Shown: piece by piece, positions 1 through 10,200 of the stretch | How the letters are laid out: every line of letters starts with the position of its first letter | Position numbering within the stretch: the stretch's first letter is position 1 | From: Gemella haemolysans ATCC 10379 | GTDB lineage: Bacteria > Bacillota > Bacilli > Staphylococcales > Gemellaceae | DNA: 64,000 nt | NCBI RefSeq assembly: GCF_000173915.1 | Contig: NZ_ACDZ02000006.1 | Coordinates: 1 to 64,000, forward strand | Direction of reading: 5' to 3' | Notes under the pieces: generated by a model | Database searches by the model: none | What the model was told of the DNA's origin: nothing | Seen by the model: the letters and a program-made list of their open reading frames with translations, nothing else | Position numbers and translations under genes: made by a program

Positions 1-1796
1 AAGATAAGATAAAAAATTTAAAGGAGATATTTACAGGACGAGTTATAAGGATACAGTCAGAAGCAGATGTATTAAATAATGTTTCTGATTATTTAAAAGG
101 AGAATATTTGGGGGTAGAACATATATTAAAAAATTCTGGATGGCATTTACTGGGAAACATATTAAACTCAGAAGAATTAAAGGAAGAATTAGAAAAAATA
201 ACTGGGCAACTGTATAAAATCAAACCCAACATAGATATAGATGGAGATGGAAAAATAGATGTTAAATTGGGAGAATTAGATTTAAAGAGAAGAAATTTAT
301 TGGATGATAAAGCTAGTATAGTAAGTGAAGGGAAAATTCAACTAAATCCTGAAGTATTAAGAACCCTAAGTAGTAACATAGGAACAAAAGTAATAAATGA
401 CCTAGAGATAATAAAAAACATAACAAAATTATGTATAGAAAAAAATAATAAAGTAAGAATGGACTTTAACCAAAGAAAAGAACAAGTCACAGAAAGTATA
501 CAAGAAGAATTAAATAATATTGGAATACCATTAATACTAGACAATTTAAGAGAATCAGTAGGAGAAATAATAAAAAATAAAGACTCATTAAGCAATCTAC
601 AAAGTTACCATGAATTAAAAATGGAGTTTTTCTCAATAAATGAAAAACCTATAGTGAAAGGATATGAACTAAATCCAGCACCATATAATAATCAATTGGG
701 AATACTGAGACACGCAGTAGAACCGCTGTTAACTCAGAGTATAAAAGAAGAAACAAGAGATATATCCAACCTTTTTAGAGGAAAACCAACTATACTGAAA
801 TCATGGCAAGAAATAGAAAATAATATTAAGAGATTATTAGAAGAAAGTGATAAGACATTTGAGGGAGATGGTCTAAGGACAGGAAAAGAAGACGGAATAA
901 GTCAATCTTTAAAACAAGTGCTAGAAGTAGCAGGGAAAAATATAGAAGAATTAGAAAAACAACTCCAAAACACAGTAGAGCTAACGCAAGGATTAGCGGA
1001 AAATTTCGAAGAACAAGATAGATGGATAGGTACAAAACTACAACAAGGAATCTTTCTAGGAAGTAATCCAGTAAAAAATATGCCGCAAAGCTATAAAGCC
1101 TATTTAGAACGTGATGAAATATTTGATGATGTAAAAGATGTAATTCAAGCGTTTGATAAACAAGTAGAAAAAAGAAGTAAAGAATATGCGAAGAAAATGG
1201 CTGAAATAATAGGAGATAGTCTGGTTACACTTGTAAGTGGTCTGGAAAATTGGTTAAGATTTGTAGATGATGCAAAAAGTGCGATAGTGGATGTGGAAGG
1301 TAACTATCCACTAACGGTGGAAGTGGAAGAAAAATATACAGAAGAGTATCAAGAAGAGGGGGAAACAAAAACTACAACTAAAACAAGAATAAGATACTGG
1401 GGGGAGTTCAAACGGTTATACCCAGAAATTGTAGTAGACAATATAACGGATATTCAAGATAAAATAATATCTAAAAAAGCGGGAATAGTCCAGACTATAC
1501 AGGTAATAAAAACAACCCAAAACAATTTAGGATACTTAGAACCAAATTTAAAGAAAATAATAGAAGAGGGAATCTATAAAGCTTTTGATTTAGATGAGAT
1601 AGTAAACTCTCAAAAAATAGTAAAAAGAATAATAGAAAAGAGTCAAAGTGAAATAAAATACGTAAAAGAACATATAGGAACAGAAGGTATGAGTGGTGAG
1701 GCGATAAAAGCACTGAACCAGAAATTAGAAGAGGTAAATAGAAGTTTAGAATATTATAAGATGTTTATAGGGGATTGTTTTGGTGATCAAGCATAA
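1..1796 (+). CDS. Lipase-type T7SS effector, C-terminal part (5' end outside window)
   Basis: The reading frame is open from base 3, so the true start lies upstream of the window; a TTG at 108 is only an internal codon. The first visible residues (DKIKNLKEIFTGRV, then SEADV and GWHLL) line up with the part of the complete lipase at 13300-15765 that holds its putative Asp and His triad residues. A DIDGDGKID segment looks like an EF-hand or dockerin-type calcium loop and has a counterpart in the second lipase (DVNQDGKLD). The remaining 450 or so residues are mainly charged helices with FEGDGLRTG and a C-terminal GDCFGDQA; the paralogue has FKGQGVRS and STCFGNK. S. aureus TslA is a known T7SS lipase with toxin domain first and targeting domain last, and this protein fits that layout. 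Adjacency to esxA supports T7SS export. The nucleophile region is not visible. Confidence 0.75.
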   Translation, partial: DKIKNLKEIFTGRVIRIQSEADVLNNVSDYLKGEYLGVEHILKNSGWHLLGNILNSEELKEELEKITGQLYKIKPNIDIDGDGKIDVKLGELDLKRRNLLDDKASIVSEGKIQLNPEVLRTLSSNIGTKVINDLEIIKNITKLCIEKNNKVRMDFNQRKEQVTESIQEELNNIGIPLILDNLRESVGEIIKNKDSLSNLQSYHELKMEFFSINEKPIVKGYELNPAPYNNQLGILRHAVEPLLTQSIKEETRDISNLFRGKPTILKSWQEIENNIKRLLEESDKTFEGDGLRTGKEDGISQSLKQVLEVAGKNIEELEKQLQNTVELTQGLAENFEEQDRWIGTKLQQGIFLGSNPVKNMPQSYKAYLERDEIFDDVKDVIQAFDKQVEKRSKEYAKKMAEIIGDSLVTLVSGLENWLRFVDDAKSAIVDVEGNYPLTVEVEEKYTEEYQEEGETKTTTKTRIRYWGEFKRLYPEIVVDNITDIQDKIISKKAGIVQTIQVIKTTQNNLGYLEPNLKKIIEEGIYKAFDLDEIVNSQKIVKRIIEKSQSEIKYVKEHIGTEGMSGEAIKALNQKLEEVNRSLEYYKMFIGDCFGDQA

Positions 1797-1845
1797 GTGA
1801 TATAGATACGCAATTCTGAAGAGATATTTTGTATTATAATATAAG

Positions 1846-1874
1846 TTGTAAATATGTTTATGATATGTTATACT
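1846..1874 (+). promoter_or_regulatory. Probable sigma-A promoter of esxA
   Basis: TTGTAA at 1846-1851 and TATACT at 1869-1874 are separated by 17 bases and lie 34 bases before the esxA ATG. A ribosome binding site (AAAAGGAG) follows at 1893-1900. This is pattern matching only. Confidence 0.5.
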
Positions 1875-1907
1875 ATAGAGAATAAAATATAGAAAAGGAG
1901 ATTGACT

Positions 1908-2208
1908 ATGTCAGGACAAATTAGAGTTTCTCCAGAGGTACTACAAAGCCGTGCACGTGAGTACGGGAGAGCATCAGAAGATATTAATACAATTTTAAGT
2001 AATTTACAAAGATTACAGGATACTTTACGAGGAGAATGGGAAGGTCAAGCTTTCCAAGGTTTTTGATAATCAATTTAATGAATTAAAACCAAAAGTTCAA
2101 AATTTTGCAGAGTTAATGCAACAAATCAATGTACAATTAGATAAGACAGCACAAGCTATGCAACAACACGACCAAGACCTATCACGTAATTTTGGTTTAA
2201 ACGGTTAA
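1908..2208 (+). pseudogene. esxA: esxA, WXG100 secretion protein, frameshifted
   Basis: EsxA is the small secreted helical hairpin protein of T7SSb and is needed for export by the EssC machine. From the ATG at 1908 the frame gives 52 residues including the signature W-E-G (LRGEWEGQAF) and then meets TGA at 2064-2066 followed directly by TAA. If one T of the T5 run at 2060-2064 is skipped, the next frame continues for 47 codons (starting DNQFNELKPK) to TAA at 2206-2208. The total is then 99 residues, the normal WXG100 length, with the expected second helix. The break could be a sequencing or assembly slip in the homopolymer, a real inactivating insertion, or a +1 recoding site (UUU UGA). The gene sits directly before esaA, the usual place. 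Family assignment is firm; its functional state is open. Confidence 0.85.
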
Positions 2209-2221
2209 AATAAGAAGAAAG

Positions 2222-2250
2222 AGGTTGAGGATTACATCGACCTTTTTTTT
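2222..2250 (+). terminator. Terminator or attenuator between esxA and esaA
   Basis: AGGTTGA at 2222-2228 pairs with TCGACCT at 2237-2243 (one G-U pair) and is followed by a run of eight T. It lies between the esxA stop and the esaA ribosome binding site, so it would make esxA mRNA more abundant than that of the membrane components. Confidence 0.65.
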
Positions 2251-2269
2251 ATAGAAAAGGAGAGGTAGG

Positions 2270-5200
2270 ATGAGTAAAAAAGGATTAATAATATTGTCGT
2301 CTATAATAATAGTCTTAACTTCAATTATAGTATTTTATGGTGTAATAAAACCTAATCCAGTTATCCCTGGAAATCAAGAAGCAAAAATAACAAATAATGA
2401 TATTAAAATTGCTTTTGTAAATGAGGATAGTGGAGTAGTGTATAATGGTGACAATATACAAATGAGTAGTGTTCTGTTGAATACTTTAAAAGAGAATACA
2501 GAGTATAAATTAGAGACAGTGAGTAGAGCTATTGCTGAAAAAGGATTAGAGGCTGGTAATTATAATATTATGTTAGTGTTACCGAGTAAATTCTCTCAAG
2601 ATGTTTTAGCATTAGAGAGTAGAAATCCCAAGCAAGCTATATTTCAGTACAAAATAAAATCTGATAAAAAGGATATAGTTAAACAGGCAGAACAAGCAGT
2701 ATCAGAGATAAAACAATTTTTTAATAAAGATATTATAAATGTATATTTCTCAAGTATTATAGGAAATTTACAATCTTCTCAGACTCAAGTGGGAGCAGCA
2801 ATTGGACGAGAAAGAAGTGTTTTAAATAAGTATCAATCTAATTTATTGGTACCACTTACAGATTATTCAAATCAATTTAAAGGTGTAGGAAGTAGTAGTG
2901 AAAATATGTTGTCTTCTTTTAGTAATTTCCATAAGAGTATAAATAATACAAATGAAGCATTTACTTCAATTATGGATACTAATAGAACATATGATAAAGA
3001 AATCGAGAAAATAAAACTATTACAAGAAAACTGGCAGTCATCACTCCAAATTCGAGAAAATAATTTGAATTTATATGATGAAGGATTAAAAAAACTATCA
3101 GTTAAAGAAGAATTATCCAATTTAAAATTAACTCAAAAATTTCTTTCTGAAGAATTAACAAATCCAGTAGCCTATACAGAATCTGAACAGAAAGTGAAAA
3201 ATCTAAATAAGGCTATTGAAACTATTCTAACTACTTTTAATGGGATGAATAGTAATGTATTAGAAATAACTAATACTTATCAAGACAAAATAAAAGAAGC
3301 AGTATCAGATTCTATGAAGAAAAGTGCAGTTGATAATGCTAATCAACAAACTATAGGATTAATGATTGATGATTTAAAAGGTTCTATGTTGGAGAGGGTT
3401 AGTGAGGCTGTAAGGAATTTACCTTATTATGATGCGAATATGATAGAAAACCTACAAATTGGTGAAGAAGATAAAAAATATTTAAAAAATATAAATAGTT
3501 TTGCAGAAAAGTATTCTCAAGCTAATAATATTATTCTAGCTAAAAATAATACAACGTTTAGTCAGGAAAGATTACTAAATTTAAAAGGTGTAGTTTTAAA
3601 CGAATTGGCAAAAAATCGTACAATTTCACTAAAAAATAATGAAGATAAGTATATAAGAGTGCGTGTTTTAGTTAATTCACCTTATAAATTTAATAGTTTA
3701 AATGTTAATTATGGTTCAATTAGTAAAATAAGTGACAATGAATTTATTATTACATTGAATCAGCCAACAAAGGAATTAAATATAAATTATAAACTAGAGT
3801 ATAAAGGTGAAGTACTTATGATGTCTCCTGCTGTGGTTGATGCCGAAATAGATACAGTTAGGTCTGTATCTATGGTACACGGAGAGGGAGAAAAAATAGA
3901 GACAACTGATAAAGATGGTAAAAAAACAAGTAAACTTCTATATTCAAAAGAAGATAAAGATATTGAAAATAGGTCTACACAAACTCAAGTCATATTCCCA
4001 TTTGAATTACCTTTTAATTTAAAAGAGAGTAATAAAGCAATTTATAATGATTTAAAAAACTATAATAATTTATTTTCTGTTGTGAAAACAATATATGGTT
4101 TAGATTTAAATAAAGATAATTTTGATTCATTAGAACCAAAAGAAGGATCTTTATTGAAAAAGGCTGAATTGAAAAATTTAAATGAAATACTAACTTCTAT
4201 AGTTGCAAAAACTATAACGAATCAACTAAAAACAGAACTAACAATTCCAAAAGAAAAATTCAGTGAAATAGAAGCTTTAAAAGTTAATGCTGAAGAATTA
4301 AATAAAGTTATAGGGGAACTAAGAAAAAATACTAAGGTTTTTTCTGATAATTTAAGTGCGACTATTTTAGAAACAGAAAAGGTTTCAAAGACTTTAGAAG
4401 AAAAACCTGAACTTAAAGAAACTGAAAAAAGAGATAACACAGAGTTAGTTACAGTAAGTTTAGAAATTAATAAAGATTTAATTAAATTAATGGGGGCAAG
4501 TAATACACTACTCAATAATACTAAATCAAATCAATCAACATCTGAAGTGGTAAATAAAGGGTTTGAAAGTTTAGGGAATAGTGTAAAAACATTGGAAAGA
4601 GATGGAACAGGCTTAGCTTCAAAAGTTAATGATCTAAAGTCTTCTATGGATGCTAATTATGGAGATAATGAAGAATTTTTAAAAACTTTTTCTAAGGTAC
4701 TAAATAATGCGAAAGATGGTAATAGTAAAAACAAGGCTGTTTATGATTATCTATCGAATCCAATAAATGCAGGGAATATTACGAAGTTAGTTTCAGAAAA
4801 TAATACACAAAATATTGCATTAAAACAGGATACACGAACAGGGTTTGTTATGACCGTAGTTGTTTATTTAATAAGTGTTTTATTGGCTCACATATTGCAA
4901 AATACTGATTTCTCAAAAATTCAGAATCAGAGATATGTTTCAAGGGTTCAGTGGAAGAATGCTTCACTACCAATGACTATAATGATGGGATTAAGCTTTG
5001 TCCTATCTATAATTATAGGCTTAATAGTAGGAGGTAAATTAGATTATGTACTCGAAAAGACATTAGGATTAATTGTGTTAATGTTCTTGTTAATGGTTTT
5101 ATTTACAGGAATGAATAATTGGTTGTTAAATAAAATTAAATCTACAGGGTTATTAATTAGTATAAGTATTTTATTGCTATATTTAGTAACTGCTGGGCAA

Positions 5201-5392
5201 CTGCTAGATGAGAGAACAAAAGCAAATGAAGTATTATCATATATATCTCCATTGAATTATATAGAAAATGCATTAACATCATTTTTAAATAATCAAGATG
5301 GTTGGGGTGTTGTTTTTGGTATTTCATTTATCTTTACAATTTTAGTTTCAGTTTTTAATATGTCAGAATATAAAAAAATAAAGAATATTTAA
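2270..5392 (+). CDS. esaA: T7SSb membrane protein EsaA
   Basis: EsaA (YueB-type) is a core membrane subunit of T7SSb with a large extracellular domain. The 1040-residue protein begins with one transmembrane segment (about residues 6-25) and has a long helical ectodomain rich in coiled coil. It ends with about five membrane segments from residue 856 onward (GFVMTVVVYLISVLLA, then IMMGLSFVLSIIIGL and others), the standard EsaA topology. The start is supported by AAAAGGAGAGG 6 to 9 bases upstream. It is the first gene of the esaA-essA-esaB-essB-essC operon, with only 12 bases to essA. Length and topology match the family. Confidence 0.9.
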   Translation: MSKKGLIILSSIIIVLTSIIVFYGVIKPNPVIPGNQEAKITNNDIKIAFVNEDSGVVYNGDNIQMSSVLLNTLKENTEYKLETVSRAIAEKGLEAGNYNIMLVLPSKFSQDVLALESRNPKQAIFQYKIKSDKKDIVKQAEQAVSEIKQFFNKDIINVYFSSIIGNLQSSQTQVGAAIGRERSVLNKYQSNLLVPLTDYSNQFKGVGSSSENMLSSFSNFHKSINNTNEAFTSIMDTNRTYDKEIEKIKLLQENWQSSLQIRENNLNLYDEGLKKLSVKEELSNLKLTQKFLSEELTNPVAYTESEQKVKNLNKAIETILTTFNGMNSNVLEITNTYQDKIKEAVSDSMKKSAVDNANQQTIGLMIDDLKGSMLERVSEAVRNLPYYDANMIENLQIGEEDKKYLKNINSFAEKYSQANNIILAKNNTTFSQERLLNLKGVVLNELAKNRTISLKNNEDKYIRVRVLVNSPYKFNSLNVNYGSISKISDNEFIITLNQPTKELNINYKLEYKGEVLMMSPAVVDAEIDTVRSVSMVHGEGEKIETTDKDGKKTSKLLYSKEDKDIENRSTQTQVIFPFELPFNLKESNKAIYNDLKNYNNLFSVVKTIYGLDLNKDNFDSLEPKEGSLLKKAELKNLNEILTSIVAKTITNQLKTELTIPKEKFSEIEALKVNAEELNKVIGELRKNTKVFSDNLSATILETEKVSKTLEEKPELKETEKRDNTELVTVSLEINKDLIKLMGASNTLLNNTKSNQSTSEVVNKGFESLGNSVKTLERDGTGLASKVNDLKSSMDANYGDNEEFLKTFSKVLNNAKDGNSKNKAVYDYLSNPINAGNITKLVSENNTQNIALKQDTRTGFVMTVVVYLISVLLAHILQNTDFSKIQNQRYVSRVQWKNASLPMTIMMGLSFVLSIIIGLIVGGKLDYVLEKTLGLIVLMFLLMVLFTGMNNWLLNKIKSTGLLISISILLLYLVTAGQLLDERTKANEVLSYISPLNYIENALTSFLNNQDGWGVVFGISFIFTILVSVFNMSEYKKIKNI

Positions 5393-5404
5393 TAGAGGTA
5401 TGAA

Positions 5405-5869
5405 ATGGGTAAAGTTTTTAAATTAATCCTGACAATATTAAGCTGTATAGTGTTCTTTCAACAAGACGTATATGCCGAAGATGGTTCTTTGAAAATAGAT
5501 ACAAGAATATCGGAAAGTGCATATCAAAAGGAAAGTTTCTATATTGAACAAGAAACAGAATTAACAAAATTATTTAATGAAGCTTTAGTAAAAAATATCT
5601 CAGAACAGAAAGAAAAAGAGTCTATATCTTATAAAAAAGATAGGGCTCTTATCTTCGATATAGAGATAAAAAAAGAAACAGAGCTAGACAATTATAAAAA
5701 GAATATATTTTTGGAAAGTCAACTAAAAGGAAATTCAGAAAACACGAAAATTATTTTAAAGGAGAAAAAAAGTGTTTTTAACTGGCAGAACATATTGATA
5801 ATAATAGGGGCATTTTTTGTAATGACATTGTCAATTGTTAAGGTATTCTATAAGAAAAGAGGAGCATAA
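5405..5869 (+). CDS. essA: T7SSb protein EssA
   Basis: EssA is a small bitopic component of the T7SSb membrane complex. This 154-residue protein has an N-terminal hydrophobic signal-like stretch (LILTILSCIVFF), a charged Lys/Glu-rich middle and a C-terminal membrane segment (NILIIIGAFFVMTLSIV) ending in basic residues, which is the EssA layout. Its stop codon overlaps the esaB start by one base (TAATG), indicating translational coupling. Assignment rests on size, topology and position between esaA and esaB, because EssA sequences diverge quickly. Confidence 0.85.
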   Translation: MGKVFKLILTILSCIVFFQQDVYAEDGSLKIDTRISESAYQKESFYIEQETELTKLFNEALVKNISEQKEKESISYKKDRALIFDIEIKKETELDNYKKNIFLESQLKGNSENTKIILKEKKSVFNWQNILIIIGAFFVMTLSIVKVFYKKRGA

Positions 5870-6123
5870 TGAGTGTTGAATATATAGATATTAGTATAGA
5901 CTTTGGAGAGTATTTAGATAGGGTTATGGATATAAGAATTCCTCAAAAAATTACAACAAAAGAATTATTACAAACATTAGTAGAAGCATACTCTCTTCAA
6001 TTAGAAATAGATAATCCTATTGTTAGGATGAGAGGAACAAATGTTTTATTAACTAGTTTTAGTAGGATAGCAGATTTTTCGGATATTAGAAGTGGAAGTT
6101 TTCTAATTGTAGAAAAAATTTAA
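5869..6123 (+). CDS. esaB: T7SSb ubiquitin-like protein EsaB
   Basis: EsaB (YukD family) is a small cytoplasmic protein with a ubiquitin-like fold that is required for or modulates T7SSb. The 84 residues show the typical start with alternating hydrophobics (YIDISIDFGEYLDRVMDIRIP) and a KELLQTLVEAY helix, with no membrane segment. Length matches the family (about 80 residues). It is translationally coupled to essA by a one-base overlap and lies 23 bases before the essB start. Confidence 0.9.
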   Translation: MSVEYIDISIDFGEYLDRVMDIRIPQKITTKELLQTLVEAYSLQLEIDNPIVRMRGTNVLLTSFSRIADFSDIRSGSFLIVEKI

Positions 6124-6146
6124 TATATGAAAGGAGAGATGAATTG

Positions 6147-7283
6147 ATGGAAAATGTTGTGGAGATAACGAGAGAAGAAATTAAAGGAAATAAGGAAATA
6201 GCTCAGGCTTTGTTGGTGGCAAAATCACCATTTTTTGTAGATACAACTATAGAAGTTGATGAAGATAACATCAGAATAAAGAGTGAAGTTCTTGAGCAAT
6301 ATGATGATTATAACAAGATAATGTTATTAAATTTAAAAGATAAATTACGTTATCTTATTAATCTGTCAAAAATTTATACAGATTTAGAAAACTCTAAGTA
6401 TACATATCGTTTCGATAAAGAATCAATAGTATTTACAGAAAATGGGATACCGCTTTTAGTTTATAGAGGGGTGGTAAACCAAGTATATCCATATGACAGA
6501 ATTTCTTATGAAGAATTTTTAAATCAATATAAAGCTATAGTTATCTCAATAATAGATGTAAAGGCACATTATGATAAGTTGTCTGCCGGAGCATTAGAAT
6601 TTTACAGAGGAAATCTGTTTTGTGAAGAAATAGCCAAAGAACCAACATTAGAAGGTGTTGTTAATATATTATTAGATTTTTATAATAAAGAAAAACAAGA
6701 TAATATAGAAAACTATACACGTGTAACAAAGAAAAATATCAAGTTTTTAAAAACAAGTTTTTTAATGACGGGTATAGCAACGCTAGTATTAGGACTTTTG
6801 ATAGGGTATATGTTATTATACTCAATTCCTCAAAAAGATAAAATTGCAGATATAAGATTATTATTTATAAATAAAGATTATTCTAATGTTATAGAAAAAA
6901 GTAAGAAAATGAATAGAAAGTCTATTAGTCAAGAAGATAAATATATTATAGCTTATTCAGTTATTCAGTCTGAGCCATTGACAGAAAAACAAAAAGAGCG
7001 ATTAAGCAAGATAAATAATCAATCTAATGCTGACTACTTAAGCTATTGGATTTTGATAGGTCAAGCTAAGATAGATGAAGCAATAGATGTTGCAAGCTTT
7101 TTAGATGATCCGCAATTGCTAATGTATGGTATAACTAAGAAAATAGATGAATTGCAACGTAATCCAGAGTTGTCTTCAGAAAAACGAACAGAGCAACTAA
7201 ATAGTTATAAATCAAAACTAGAAGAGCTAAAGAAAAAATATTTAGGATCTGAAGAAGCAATAAAAAAAGACGATAAAAAATAG
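6147..7283 (+). CDS. essB: T7SSb pseudokinase-fold membrane protein EssB
   Basis: EssB is a core bitopic subunit with a cytoplasmic kinase-like domain and an extracytoplasmic helical domain. The 378-residue protein has an N-terminal soluble domain (1 to about 200), a single transmembrane segment near residues 203-226 (FLMTGIATLVLGLLIGYMLL) and a C-terminal helical domain ending in a Lys-rich tail, as expected for EssB/YukC. I choose the ATG at 6147 over the TTG just before it because AAGGAGAG lies 8 to 9 bases upstream. It is followed after 9 bases by essC. Confidence 0.9.
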   Translation: MENVVEITREEIKGNKEIAQALLVAKSPFFVDTTIEVDEDNIRIKSEVLEQYDDYNKIMLLNLKDKLRYLINLSKIYTDLENSKYTYRFDKESIVFTENGIPLLVYRGVVNQVYPYDRISYEEFLNQYKAIVISIIDVKAHYDKLSAGALEFYRGNLFCEEIAKEPTLEGVVNILLDFYNKEKQDNIENYTRVTKKNIKFLKTSFLMTGIATLVLGLLIGYMLLYSIPQKDKIADIRLLFINKDYSNVIEKSKKMNRKSISQEDKYIIAYSVIQSEPLTEKQKERLSKINNQSNADYLSYWILIGQAKIDEAIDVASFLDDPQLLMYGITKKIDELQRNPELSSEKRTEQLNSYKSKLEELKKKYLGSEEAIKKDDKK

Positions 7284-7292
7284 GAGGAAGAA

Positions 7293-10200
7293 ATGAAGGT
7301 TTATATTATTTATAAAGAAAAAAATTATATGCTTTATCCTAATAGAAAGTATCGTCTGGGAAATACAAGAGAATGTGATATCTATATAGAAGAAGCAATA
7401 GATGAGGTTTTAATACAAGTAAAAAATGATCGATTACTTATAAATTACAATGAATATAGTCATGGAATTTATACTTTGAAATTAATTGGATTAAAGTTAA
7501 GATTGTTGATTTTAGAAAAAAATAAATATTTTTTATTGGATAGAAAAAATGTTCTTATAGATTCAACAGATCTTGCAGATATTTATTTTAAAGAAATTAA
7601 GTTTCCTGTTTTGATAAGTTATGAGGAAGAAACAAAAATCGTAAGTGAAGGAGTTTTCTATTTAAATGGGTATAAAACTACAGGTGAAGTTTCTTTAAAA
7701 GAATTCGATGAGATTGTATTTTTAGAAGGATTAAGTATAAAAGTATTAAGTAGGTCTTTAAGCCTATTTAGTAATGCTACAATCAAAAGTGAGATGATAA
7801 CATATGATGAAGATGAGCGATATGAGAATAGAGCGGAGGAGTTTCATCGTTCACCACGTATTATCTTAAGAGAACCAACAGATAAAGTTACCGTTGGAAC
7901 ACCTCCGATGGAAGAAGAGGAATCTAGACAGTCTCTTCTGAGACTACTTATGATGCCTTTGGCTATGGTTTTCTTTACAATATTAATGTATATCTATTCT
8001 TCTAGTGGAACAATGATGATAATGATGTTTGGTATGTCAACAGTTACTATTATAACATCGATACATAGTTATGTTTCTGATAGGAAAAAATTCAAGGAGC
8101 GTCAACAAAAGAAAGTTAAAGATTACAAAGAATATCTTGAAGAAAAACAACTAGAATTTGCCAATTGTAAAGAAGAGCAAAAGCAATCGTTAGAACATCA
8201 TTATCCAGATATGAAGAAAATATTGCAGATGCCAAAAGAAGTAGATAGAAGAATATATGAAAAAACACCATATTATTTTGATTTTCTAACTTATAGATTA
8301 GGTACAGGGGAAGTGGAACCGAGTTTTTCTATAGAATATAGCAAATCTGAAACTTCTAAGGTAAGAGAAGAAGTAATAGGAGATATTAATAATCTATTAT
8401 CACACTATAGAAATATTCAAAATGTTCCTGTTAAAGGAGATATTCACGTGCCTACAGGTTATATAGGAACAAGAAAAATAGCAATAGAACAAATACAGCA
8501 ACTAATGATGCAAATAGCGGTGTTTCACAGTTATCATGATGTACAGTTTATTCCAATTTTTAGAGAAGATGAATTAAATCTATGGAATTGGAGTAGATGG
8601 TTACCTCACATCCAGATAAGTGCATTTAATAGCAGAGGTTTTATATATAATCAGCAAACAAGAGATCAACTGTTAACTTCTTTGTATCAAATAATTAAAG
8701 ATAGAAAACTTGATTATGATCAAAATACCGATAAATCAAAAGAAAAGTTATACACTCCTCACTATATATTGTTTATAACGGATTTAAGCTTATTATTAGA
8801 CCATAATATAATGGAATATATAAATGATGATTTAACATCTGTAGGAGTAACACTTGTTTTTGTAGAAGAGGTAATAGAGAGATTACCGGAACATGTTAAA
8901 ACAGTCATTGATTATAGAAATGATAAAAAAGGAATACAAATATTGCATAAAGGAGAATATATAAATAAAGAATTTTCTCCATTAGAGCAGATATCATTGT
9001 TAGATAAAGAAAATTTTGCAAGAGGATTGGCAGGTATAAATCATGAAGAAACCCTTCGCAATGCAATACCTAATTCTGTAACATTTTTAGAAATGTATGG
9101 AGCAAAAACAATTGCTGAATTAAATATCTTAGAGCGTTGGCAACAAAATGAAGCTTATCAAACTATGGCTGTACCGCTAGGGGTAAGAGGAAGAGATGAT
9201 ATATTATACCTGAATCTTCATGAAAAAGCCCACGGGCCACACGGTTTGATAGCAGGAACAACAGGATCAGGGAAATCAGAATTAATTCAATCATATATTT
9301 TATCACTAGTTGTAAATTATCATCCATATGAAGTAGCTTTTCTATTAATAGACTATAAAGGTGGAGGTATGGCTAATTTATTCGCAAACTTACCTCATCT
9401 AGTGGGGACAATAACCAACTTAGACGCTAACCAAGCACTAAGAGCCCTGATTTCTATAAAAGCTGAATTAAAAAAACGTCAAAAATTATTTTTTGAACAT
9501 GATGTTAATCACATTAATCAATATACAAAATTATATAAACAAGGGAAAGCAAAAGAACCACTACCGCATTTATTTATAATAAGTGATGAGTTCGCAGAGT
9601 TAAAACAAGAACAACCAGATTTTATGCAAGAGTTAATATCAACAGCTCGTATTGGACGTTCATTGGGGATTCATTTGATTTTAGCTACACAAAAACCTAG
9701 TGGTGTAGTAAACGATCAGATATGGTCAAACTCAAAATTTAAAATAGCTCTGAAAGTACAAGATGTAGCAGACTCGCGTGAAATTATTAAAACACCGGAT
9801 GCGGCACAAATTACACAAACGGGTAGAGCATATTTACAAGTAGGTAACAATGAAATCTATGAACTATTCCAAAGTGCTTGGAGTGGGGCAGAATATAAAG
9901 AAGACGAATCAGATAGTGATAATAGAGATTTAACAATATACGAAATCAGAAATAATGGACAATATTCACCTATAAATAAAGATCTAAGTGGATTATCGGC
10001 GAGAAAAGAAATTAAATCTATACCAACTCAATTAGATGTAATTGTAGAATATACTAAAAAACTATTTGATAAAACAGGATTGGCAAAAGTTGCAAGTCCA
10101 TGGCTACCTCCATTAAAAGACAATATATATAGCGATGATGTCCAAAATAATAACTTTAAAGATTATTGGGGGCGTAAAGAGAAACTTACTATTTTAGTTG

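Noticed and set aside
2060-2064. Phase-variable homopolymer controlling esxA
   Set aside because: A run of five T is too short for classical slipped-strand phase variation; sequence error, mutation or recoding are better explanations.
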